Positions 7,199-13,696 of a stretch of 13,796 bases of DNA are shown here, piece after piece (the stretch's first letter is position 1; every line of letters starts with the position of its first letter). The position numbers were made by a program, and so were the translations under genes. Source of the stretch: DASWUD01 sp036401755 (GTDB lineage Bacteria > Pseudomonadota > Gammaproteobacteria > Thiohalomonadales > Thiohalomonadaceae); contig DASWUD010000158.1 of assembly GCA_036401755.1 (NCBI GenBank), forward strand, positions 1 to 13,796. Reading direction: 5' to 3'. The notes beneath the pieces were generated by a model. The model was given only the letters and a program-made list of their open reading frames with translations. It searched no databases and was not told where the DNA came from.

Positions 7199-7564
7199 TC
7201 AGGATTCGTGTGGCGCGGCATCGAGTAGCAACTCGCAGTCGATGCCGTAATGGGCAAGATAGTGGTTCTCTTCGTCACCGCAGCCGGACAGGGTGGGCTT
7301 GCATCCCTTGAGATATACCACACAGCGGCCAGGAACCAGTTGCAGCAGTAATTGATGGAGCTCATGCGGGCTGTGCGTTCCATACGGACTGCCCGCGAGG
7401 ATGCGGGCGGTGCCGCAAGGGATTAAGGTCAACAACTCCGTTGCAACGAGGTGGTCGTAGACAACGACGTCGGCATGCTGGATGAGGCGTACCATTTTGT
7501 CGGTGAGGTGCTCGATCGCACCGGAGCCTGCTCTGATCATATAGACCCTGGATTTGCCAGACAT
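7199..7564 (-). CDS. Degenerate half-domain SUMT-like protein
   Basis: The 121 residues align by eye along the whole N-terminal domain of uroporphyrinogen-III C-methyltransferases (NirE, CobA, CysG C-terminal part): VYMIRAGSG for the V-GAGPGD loop, ADVVVYDHLV, LIPCGTARI, HSPHELHQLL, VVYLKGCKP and GCGDEE. The C-terminal SAM/substrate domain is absent, and nirC follows after seven bases. Signature residues are replaced: GAGPGD became RAGSGA (11-16), GGDP became GCKP (87-90), and the FGRGGEE arginine became Cys95. Methyl transfer is therefore unlikely. The protein is rich in His (9) and Cys (5, three of them spaced by seven at 81, 88 and 95). AGGAGG five bases before the ATG is one of the best ribosome sites in the operon and the frame is intact, so it appears expressed. 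No signal peptide is seen, so it should be cytoplasmic. Function unknown. Confidence 0.8.
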   Translation of the reverse strand: MSGKSRVYMIRAGSGAIEHLTDKMVRLIQHADVVVYDHLVATELLTLIPCGTARILAGSPYGTHSPHELHQLLLQLVPGRCVVYLKGCKPTLSGCGDEENHYLAHYGIDCELLLDAAPHES

Positions 7565-7595
7565 GGCTCCCTCCTGTTTGGCACTCTGTGTAGCT

Positions 7596-7621
7596 CGGGG
7601 TGGGGATTACTCCCCACCCCG
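7596..7621 (-). repeat. GC-rich hairpin with GUAA loop after nirS
   Basis: CGGGGTGGGGA at 7596-7606 pairs perfectly with TCCCCACCCCG at 7611-7621, an 11-bp stem with a four-base loop. In the minus-strand transcript the loop reads GUAA, a GNRA tetraloop. It begins seven bases after the nirS stop codon and lies before the ribosome site of the next gene. No U run follows in the direction of nir transcription, so it is more likely an mRNA-stabilising or partial attenuating structure than a full intrinsic terminator. Confidence 0.75.
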
Positions 7622-7628
7622 GCGGGTT

Positions 7629-9350
7629 TTAGTAAACGTCGTGCTGCGTGTTGTAGACGTTGAACTTGCCTGTTGGCGTGACTAGGCGCTTGTCCTTGAT
7701 CACCGCCTTGAGCTTGCGGGTCTTGTCATCGACGACCACCAGCGCCGATTCCTGATCCTTGCCGCTCCACACCGAGAACCAGACCTCATCGCCGGCCATG
7801 TTGAACTCGGGCTGTACTACACGCTTCGGTCCTTCACCCAGGCCGGACCACTCACCGATCGGCAGTACCTCATACCCCTTGTCGAGGTTGTTGATATCGA
7901 ATACCGCAACCGACTGGCTGATCTTCGCATCGGGATTGAGCGCGGTATCGATGTAGAGGTTTTTCGATTTTGGATGGGTCTTGATGAACAGCGAGCCCCC
8001 CCCCTGGCCCTTGAGGGTGCGCACCACCTTCCAGGCATTGCCCTTGTTATTGGCCGGATCGGTGCCGATCACGGCAATATTCTCGTCACCCAGGTCACTG
8101 GTAGCCCACACCGGACCGTACTTCGGATCGATGAAGTTGGCACCGCGTCCGGGGTGCGGGATCTTGTCGACGTCGACCAACGCCGCCAGTTTTTGCTCCT
8201 TGGAATCGACGACAGCGATCTTGTTGGAGGCATTGGCCGCTGCCAGGAAGTAACGGTGCGTGGAATCCCAGCCACCATCGTGCAGGAAACGTGCAGCGCC
8301 GATTTCAGTCATCTTGAGGTTGTTGATGTCCTCATAGTTGACCATCATTATCTTGCCAGTCTCCTTGACGTTGATAATGAACTCCGGGTGCTCATGGGAA
8401 GCGACGATGGCAGCGACGCGCGGCTCGGGGTGATAATCCTGGGTATCGACGGTCACACCGCGGGTGGCGACGATCTTTTTCGGCTCAAGTGTGTCGCCGT
8501 CCATCAGGACGAATTGCGGTGGCCAGTAGGTGCCCGCAATGGCGTATTTATCTTCGTAACCCTTGTACTTGGAGGTCTCGACGGAACGCGCCTCCATGCC
8601 CACCTTGATCTCGGCCACCACCGACGGTTTTTCCATCCACAGATCGATGAGGTCGATCTTGGCATCGCGGCCAATGACATAGAGATAACGTCCCGAAGCG
8701 GAGAGACGTGAGATGTGCACGGCGTAGCCGGTGTCGATGGTGGAGATAATCTCCTTCTTGTCACCATCCACTAGCGCCACTTTACCGGCATCGCGCAAGG
8801 TCACTGAGAAGATGTTGTCCAGCTGCAGCTTGTTCAGTTTTTTCTTGGGCCGTTTGTCGGGCGGCACCATCACTTTCCAGCTGGCCTTCATTTCTTTGAG
8901 GCCATACTCCGGCGGCATCGGCGGCTCGTGTTGCAGAAAGCGCGCCATCATGTCGACCTCTTCCGCGCTCAGCACGCCGGTGGTCTGCCAGGCCGGCATG
9001 CCGGCCGGTGAGCCGTAGCCAATGAAGGCCTTGAGATAGTCGGTACCCTTGGTGAGCGTAATGTCGGGAGTGAGCGGCTTGCCGGTGGCCCCCTTGCGCA
9101 GTACACCATGACAGCCGGCGCAGCGCTCAAAGAAGATCTGCTTGGCGCGCGCGAACTCGGCATCGGTGATTGCCGGTGGCTTGGGTCCCTTTTGTTCATC
9201 GCCATTCTTGAGTGCGAGCGGTGCCCCTTGATAGAGCTTTTCGCTCTCGCTGCCGTGCTTCTTTACCTCGGCGATCCCCTGCGTGGCCAATAGGCCGAGC
9301 GCGGTGAAGAGGGCAATGGTCAATGCCCGTTGTCTTATCTGTCTTTTCAT
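7629..9350 (-). CDS. nirS: NirS, cytochrome cd1 nitrite reductase (NO-forming)
   Basis: This 573-residue periplasmic enzyme reduces nitrite to nitric oxide in denitrification. The order is: signal peptide (1-27, GIA-E), cytochrome c domain with C77-AG-C80-H81 and probable Met118 ligand (PAGMPAW), and an eight-bladed d1 propeller (about 175-573). His212 (GYAVHISRLSASGRY) is the proximal d1 ligand, and His357 (LHDGGWDS) and His399 (PHPGRGANF) are the active-site pair; their 42-residue spacing equals that of the two catalytic histidines of P. aeruginosa NirS. The ATG at 9350 is preferred over an upstream ATG at 9407 because it begins the signal peptide, follows an AGGGGG site, and leaves room for a promoter behind the FNR-type box at 9428-9441. 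It is the first gene of the operon. All catalytic residues are present. Confidence 0.98.
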   Translation of the reverse strand: MKRQIRQRALTIALFTALGLLATQGIAEVKKHGSESEKLYQGAPLALKNGDEQKGPKPPAITDAEFARAKQIFFERCAGCHGVLRKGATGKPLTPDITLTKGTDYLKAFIGYGSPAGMPAWQTTGVLSAEEVDMMARFLQHEPPMPPEYGLKEMKASWKVMVPPDKRPKKKLNKLQLDNIFSVTLRDAGKVALVDGDKKEIISTIDTGYAVHISRLSASGRYLYVIGRDAKIDLIDLWMEKPSVVAEIKVGMEARSVETSKYKGYEDKYAIAGTYWPPQFVLMDGDTLEPKKIVATRGVTVDTQDYHPEPRVAAIVASHEHPEFIINVKETGKIMMVNYEDINNLKMTEIGAARFLHDGGWDSTHRYFLAAANASNKIAVVDSKEQKLAALVDVDKIPHPGRGANFIDPKYGPVWATSDLGDENIAVIGTDPANNKGNAWKVVRTLKGQGGGSLFIKTHPKSKNLYIDTALNPDAKISQSVAVFDINNLDKGYEVLPIGEWSGLGEGPKRVVQPEFNMAGDEVWFSVWSGKDQESALVVVDDKTRKLKAVIKDKRLVTPTGKFNVYNTQHDVY

Positions 9351-9427
9351 TTTGTACCCCCTGCGTGTGTGTGACATGAAAAAAATCGGTGTCGCAATCA
9401 TGCTCATCTTTGTGAGGGAGTGCGGCC

Positions 9428-9441
9428 TTGATGTATGTCAA
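9428..9441 (-). promoter_or_regulatory. FNR/Dnr-type operator of the nir operon
   Basis: On the minus strand the site reads TTGAC-ATAC-ATCAA, nine of ten defined positions of the TTGAT-N4-ATCAA consensus bound by FNR, Anr, Dnr and Nnr regulators. Its centre is about 85 bases from the nirS ATG. If activated from -41.5, transcription would start near 9393; CATGAT at 9402-9397 is a possible, imperfect -10 hexamer. Anaerobic or nitric-oxide control of nirS by this family is well known. Which member acts cannot be told from the site. Confidence 0.75.
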
Positions 9442-9552
9442 ACATAAAAAATCACAATGGAACCTTTCAATGATGCTTTGTTTGCGGAGCGAACGACCAC
9501 TGCGAATGGACTGGAGCAGGGGAGGGTTGTGTGGATGTGATGGGTGGGCAGT

Positions 9553-9568
9553 TAACGTCTGATAACGT
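9553..9568. repeat. Direct repeat TAACGT with 10-base period
   Basis: TAACGT at 9553-9558 recurs at 9563-9568, exactly one helical turn apart. Tandem six-base half-sites spaced like this are typical of OmpR-type response-regulator operators. It lies about 203-218 bases upstream of the nirS ATG. Two copies of six bases could also arise by chance in an intergenic region. Confidence 0.35.
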
Positions 9569-9571
9569 GAA

Positions 9572-9588
9572 GGGTTGATGCACAACCC
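9572..9588. repeat. Short inverted repeat GGGTTG-N5-CAACCC
   Basis: GGGTTG at 9572-9577 and CAACCC at 9583-9588 form a 6-bp stem or a dyad operator, directly next to the TAACGT repeats. It has no T run after it. The half TTGAT inside resembles an FNR half-site, but the matching half is missing. Confidence 0.35.
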
Positions 9589-10065
9589 GAACTAAATAAT
9601 GTTTGAAAATGAATGGGTATCGGCTACTTAATTCACATTCTCGACGGGCGAGCAATCATGGAGTGCGAGGCTGATTTTTTTGATGTCAGGCACCATCAGC
9701 CAGGAAGATGCAAGCATCTGTAAACGATGATTAATCACCCAATGCTGTCGCAAGTGTGTTAACAAGGAGTCATGTGTGGGTCGTGGTCACTGCATTGGTA
9801 AACAGCAAACTTTGCATAGAGATGCTTACCCTCGAATGCAGTTTTGAACTATTTCCAGATATTTACTCAGTCCAGATGGCTTCATAAAAATCATTTATCA
9901 ATGATGTGGGATTGTCGGGTGGTCGTCCCAGTTAATCGAGTCGATAATCAGGCGTATGGGTTATTTGGCAAATCGTGAGTGGTGATATTTTTGGGGCGAG
10001 CGCCGCAATTTCCGCAAGGTGTGTGGTGGGTGTAAGGGGCGCGGCTCCCTTGCTGCAAATGAAAC

Positions 10066-13000
10066 CTAGGGATTTACCTCGTCGGAAACGGCTTCTGCCC
10101 AGGGCTCATCCGCCGGCTCGCGCAGCTGCATCAGCTCCTGCTCCAGCACCTCGCGCAACGGACGTGGCGGGGCGATGGCCATGCCCTGGGCATAATCGAC
10201 CCCGGCGCGTTCCAGCGCCATCAAGACCCCTTCGTTTTCGGCAAATTCACCGATGGTCTTGAGCTTCATCACGTGGCCGATCTGGTTGATCGACTCCACC
10301 ATGGCGCGGTCCACCTGATCGATCACCATATCGCGCACAAAGCTGCCGTCGATCTTCAGATAGTCGATGGGGAGCCGTTTGAGATAGCCGAAGGAGCTCA
10401 GGCCAGCACCGAAATCATCGAGGGCGAAGCTGCAGCCCATGTTTTTCAGGATGGAGATGAAGCGGGTGGCGCGCGACAGGTTGGCAACCGCCGCCGTCTC
10501 CGTGATCTCGAAACAGACGCTTTCGCAGGGGATGCCGGTCTCCTCGAACAGATCCACCACATACTCGAGAAATTGCTCGTCGCACAGGGTCTGACCCGAG
10601 AGGTTGACGGCGCACTCCACTGGCGGAAAGACCAGATCGCCCTGTGCCTCACGCATCAACTCCAGGGTCTTGCGCACCACCCAGCGATCGATGGCGGGCA
10701 TCAGGTTGTAACGCTCCGCGGCAGGGATGAAGGCGCCCGGGGGGATCACCTGCCCCTTCTCATCGGTCATGCGCAGCAACACTTCGTAATGGGAAATGGT
10801 CCGGTCGCCGCCCACGTGGGCGACTGCCTGCGCGTAGAGCAGGAAGCGGTCCTCGTCGAAGGCGTGGTTGAGGCGATGTACCCACTCCATCTCGCCGTGC
10901 CGCTTGGCCACCGCATCGTCATCGGGTTGGTAGATGTGGATGCGGTTGCGGCCGCTGTCTTTTGCCACGTAGCAGGCCGCGTCGGCGGCGGCGAGCACAT
11001 CGGCGAGGTTGCCGCTTTCGGCGCCGATGGGTACCAGGCCAATGGAAACGCCGATTTCGAAGGTCTTGTCCTCCCAACCGAAACGGTAGTCGCGCAGCGA
11101 GGTGCGAATGTCTTCGGCGATTTTGACCGCCTGCTCGAGCGGACAGTGTTCCAGCAGTACGCCAAACTCATCACCGCCCAGTCGCGCCAGCACGTCGCTG
11201 TCACGCACGTGGTGCTGCATCAGCTGCGCCACCTGCTGCAGCAGCTCGTCGCCTGCCATGTGGCCGCAGGTGTCGTTGACCACCTTGAACTGATCGAGAT
11301 CCATGTAGAACAGGGCATGGTTTTCACCACGCTGTTGGGCACGGCGGATCGCCTCATCGACGCGTTTTTCAAAGACGCGACGGTTTTTCAGGCCGGTGAG
11401 AATGTCGTGGTTAGCCTGATAGTTGAGTTGCTGTGCCATCCCCATCACCTCGGTGATGTCGTGGATGACCAGCACGGCACCGATCACCTGACCATGAAGA
11501 TCGCGCATCGGCGCGGCGTTGATCTTGAGATGGTACTGTTCACCACTGGGCGTGTTCAGCTGTCCCTCGTAGTTGCGGGCGGCGAGGTCGCCATCGTAGC
11601 GAATGCACTGGCGCACGATATCACCCAGAGCTTCACCGCTTTCGGCATCGACCAGTTTCAGCACCTCGAGATAGGGACGACCGGTGGCGTCAGCAGCCGA
11701 TATCCCCAACAACCGTTCTGCGGTGGGATTGAGATACTGGATCCTCCCTTCACTGCTGGTGGTGATGACCCCATCGGCGATGGAGTGGAGTGTCACCAGG
11801 GCGCGTTCCCGCTCTTTGTGCAATGCCTGCTCGGCCTGACGCAGTTGCGTGATGTCGCGAATGGTACCTTCGATGCCGATCACCTTGTTCTTGTCGTTAT
11901 GGATGAACTGGGCATTGACCGAGACCCAGACGCTTCTGCCATCGCTGTGACGCATCTGGATCTGGTAGTTGCGCAACGTTCCGCCGTGGGCATTGAGATC
12001 CATCAGGAAGGAGTCGCCGTGGCGCGTCGCGGTGTAGAGTTCGGCGATGCGCATGCCCACGCATTGCTCGGGCGCATAGCCGAGCAGTGACAGCATCGAC
12101 GAGGAGACCTGGGTCAGGCGGCCGACGGGATCGGCGCGGTAGTAGGTATCCTGCAGGTGGTCGAGGATGCGGCTCAGTTCGGCAAAGGCGCTCTTCGATT
12201 TCTCCTCGGCGGCCAGTTGCCCGGTGATGTCGTACATCACGCCGAGCATATGGCTCTTTTCGCCGTTGTTGTCGCTGACCACCTCGCCGGAGTCGCGCAG
12301 TACATGGATCGAGCCGTCGGGATGGACAACGCGAAATTCGCGTTCGAGGGTGGGTTTGCCGGCCAGTGCGTCGCGAATGGCGCGCTGGAACAGGTTGCGA
12401 TCGTCCCAGTAGATGGCACCCATCACCGCCGGTCCGCTGAGTGGCGTACCTCGCGGCAGGCCGAACAGGGCGTAGGCATCGTCCGACCAGCTGAGGGCTC
12501 CGCTCTTCAGGTCCAGCTCCCAATAACCGAGGGGGGCGAGCCGGCGCGCGTGGTCGAAGAAGGTTTGCGATTTTTGCTGGTGGCCATGCTGCTCCAGACT
12601 CTCCGCCGCCAGCTGTGCTTCCGTGGCGGCGATCTGACGCAGCTGGAGCAGCAGCCAGCCGAGCAACCCACCATAGGCGCACAACGCCAGTGCAGCAAGA
12701 TGGTAGGCCGGCTCGTTCAGCGTCAGCAGCCTGGGCAGCAGCACGGTGGAGGGGAGCAGCATGCCGATGCCGCTCCAGCGCGAGTGGAGATGAAGTGGCA
12801 GCAGTGAGGTGGTCACCAGGGGCAGGGCAATGGCGAGGGCCAGTGGCAGCGACTCGAAGAGTGAGAGCAGCAGTACTCCGGCGCTGCTCCACGACAGTGA
12901 GGCGAGGGTGGTGAAGATGAGGTGGTAACGGAACCAGCGGCGGCTGCCACGGATCAGGTCGGTGGCGCGGAAAAAGCGGAAGATGAAGAAGAGCCAGACA

Positions 13001-13182
13001 ATATCGAGCAGGGCGATGGCACCGAACACCCCATGCTGCAATCTGCTGTCGTTGGCGCTCTCCGGCCAGCCCAGCAACAGCAGCGCCATCAACAGCTGGC
13101 CAGGCACCATCCACGCGGCCATCCTGTTGTTCAGCAGGTTCTTGTGTTCACGCGAGGCGCGTAACGCTTCCTTGGCAGACAA
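10066..13182 (-). CDS. Membrane PAS-GGDEF-EAL cyclic-di-GMP protein
   Basis: This protein of about 1038 residues (from the TTG at 13182) has about six membrane segments (26-41, 52-72, 88-109, 112-133, 138-153, 159-181), three PAS-like domains (about 217-325, 338-450, 465-578), a GGDEF domain and an EAL domain. RLGGDEF (669-673) is intact with an RDSD inhibitory site five residues before it (660-663), so diguanylate cyclase activity with product inhibition is expected. In the EAL domain the signature is EVL (800-802), and Asn860, Glu892, Asp922-Asp923 and Lys943 are kept, so phosphodiesterase activity is also plausible. A GTG at 13248 would give 22 more residues but overlaps a good promoter; TTG at 13182 has GGAG seven bases upstream and is preferred. 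The PAS ligands are unknown. It precedes the nir operon but is 715 bases away. Confidence 0.93.
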   Translation of the reverse strand: MSAKEALRASREHKNLLNNRMAAWMVPGQLLMALLLLGWPESANDSRLQHGVFGAIALLDIVWLFFIFRFFRATDLIRGSRRWFRYHLIFTTLASLSWSSAGVLLLSLFESLPLALAIALPLVTTSLLPLHLHSRWSGIGMLLPSTVLLPRLLTLNEPAYHLAALALCAYGGLLGWLLLQLRQIAATEAQLAAESLEQHGHQQKSQTFFDHARRLAPLGYWELDLKSGALSWSDDAYALFGLPRGTPLSGPAVMGAIYWDDRNLFQRAIRDALAGKPTLEREFRVVHPDGSIHVLRDSGEVVSDNNGEKSHMLGVMYDITGQLAAEEKSKSAFAELSRILDHLQDTYYRADPVGRLTQVSSSMLSLLGYAPEQCVGMRIAELYTATRHGDSFLMDLNAHGGTLRNYQIQMRHSDGRSVWVSVNAQFIHNDKNKVIGIEGTIRDITQLRQAEQALHKERERALVTLHSIADGVITTSSEGRIQYLNPTAERLLGISAADATGRPYLEVLKLVDAESGEALGDIVRQCIRYDGDLAARNYEGQLNTPSGEQYHLKINAAPMRDLHGQVIGAVLVIHDITEVMGMAQQLNYQANHDILTGLKNRRVFEKRVDEAIRRAQQRGENHALFYMDLDQFKVVNDTCGHMAGDELLQQVAQLMQHHVRDSDVLARLGGDEFGVLLEHCPLEQAVKIAEDIRTSLRDYRFGWEDKTFEIGVSIGLVPIGAESGNLADVLAAADAACYVAKDSGRNRIHIYQPDDDAVAKRHGEMEWVHRLNHAFDEDRFLLYAQAVAHVGGDRTISHYEVLLRMTDEKGQVIPPGAFIPAAERYNLMPAIDRWVVRKTLELMREAQGDLVFPPVECAVNLSGQTLCDEQFLEYVVDLFEETGIPCESVCFEITETAAVANLSRATRFISILKNMGCSFALDDFGAGLSSFGYLKRLPIDYLKIDGSFVRDMVIDQVDRAMVESINQIGHVMKLKTIGEFAENEGVLMALERAGVDYAQGMAIAPPRPLREVLEQELMQLREPADEPWAEAVSDEVNP

Positions 13183-13219
13183 GTGACTACTCCGTTCAAG
13201 AGTCGGGATGTGGCGGTTG

Positions 13220-13248
13220 ATTATACGGTCGCCCGCTGCCCCGGTCAC
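13220..13248 (-). promoter_or_regulatory. Sigma70 promoter of the PAS-GGDEF-EAL gene
   Basis: On the minus strand GTGACC (13248-13243, 4 of 6 to TTGACA) is followed after exactly 17 bases by a perfect TATAAT (13225-13220). Transcription would begin near 13213, about 30 bases before the TTG start at 13182. The box lies just past the end of the DUF1841 gene. It argues against the GTG at 13248 as a start codon, because that GTG is part of the -35 hexamer. Confidence 0.65.
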
Positions 13249-13267
13249 CCTCGGCCTTCACGAACAC

Positions 13268-13696
13268 TCAGGCGAGCCGGCGCAAACACTCCAAATAGGC
13301 GGTTTCGTCAGGCATGCGATTGCTGCGCTGCGCCTCCCACAACGCCTGGCCCAGACACTCCATCATGCGGTGTTCCACCGCGTGGGCATCACCGAGCTTT
13401 TTCAACAGGCGCGGCCACAGCTCGCGGATCCCCGCCGGTCGTCCGGTGCTGAGCTGTTCGCGCAACGCCAGGTGCATGCCCATGTGCAGGAACGGGTTGC
13501 CCTCGCCACCTTCCGGTGCATAGTCGTGCTCCAGTTCAGCCTCGGCCGCCTGGAACAGTGGCTGGTACTCGGGATGCTCGCCGATCACGGCGGCGCTCTG
13601 CTGCTCCAGCGCCTCCAGGGGCTCGTTGTTGCACGCCTTGCGCCAGCTCTCGGCATAGAAGCGGCGCAGCGCGGTGCGGTCGGTGCCAAATATCAC
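13268..13696 (-). CDS. DUF1841 family protein
   Basis: This 142-residue cytoplasmic protein has the conserved features I associate with DUF1841 of beta- and gammaproteobacteria: the start MIFGTDRTALRRFY, HPEY at 41-44, PEGGEGNPFLHMGMHL at 61-76, GRPAGI at 85-90, and a C-terminal HRMMECLGQALWEAQ stretch at 109-123. No function is established for the family. It is soluble, mostly helical in appearance, with no signal peptide. The start codon is GTG at 13696, which overlaps a TGA of an upstream frame as GTGA; a GGGAG-like sequence lies nine bases ahead. The GGDEF-EAL promoter begins 20 bases after its stop, so the two genes may be partly co-transcribed. Confidence 0.88.
   Translation of the reverse strand: MIFGTDRTALRRFYAESWRKACNNEPLEALEQQSAAVIGEHPEYQPLFQAAEAELEHDYAPEGGEGNPFLHMGMHLALREQLSTGRPAGIRELWPRLLKKLGDAHAVEHRMMECLGQALWEAQRSNRMPDETAYLECLRRLA

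Larger units (their letters stand above)
9351..10065. other. 715-base gene-free region upstream of nirS
   Basis: No coding frame is convincing here. The stretch is visibly richer in A and T than the flanking genes, especially about 9590-9910. Near nirS it holds the leader and an FNR/Dnr-like box. Further away are a TAACGT direct repeat (9553-9568), a small inverted repeat (9572-9588), a 10-base palindrome TGATTAATCA (9728-9737) and an inverted repeat ATCATT-N4-AATGAT (9890-9905). No canonical terminator is seen for the GGDEF-EAL gene that ends at 10066, so read-through towards nirS cannot be excluded. Confidence 0.6.

Noticed and set aside
7192..7383. Upstream extension of nirC to an ATG at 7383
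   Set aside because: It would overlap the half-domain SUMT-like gene and put 64 unrelated residues before a normal signal peptide. The ATG at 7191 has a ribosome site.
9351..9407. Upstream ATG at 9407 as the nirS start
   Set aside because: It adds 19 residues before a standard signal peptide and would begin only 21 bases from the FNR-type box, leaving no room for a promoter. ATG at 9350 follows an AGGGGG site.
9575..9588. Second FNR box at TTGATGCACAACCC
   Set aside because: Only the TTGAT half is present; the second half does not fit ATCAA. It is better described as a GGGTTG/CAACCC dyad.
9772..9801. Nine-codon plus-strand frame after AAGGAG
   Set aside because: The ribosome-like sequence is only two bases from the ATG and the peptide is too short to judge; nothing supports expression.
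9975..10262. Plus-strand frame of 95 codons at the end of the GGDEF-EAL gene
   Set aside because: Most of it is antisense to the C-terminal part of the EAL protein, and its Arg/Pro/Ala-rich translation matches nothing known.
10273..12090. Plus-strand frame of 605 codons opposite the GGDEF-EAL gene
   Set aside because: It is antisense to conserved GGDEF and EAL domains. The composition is typical of a GC-driven shadow and no family is recognised.
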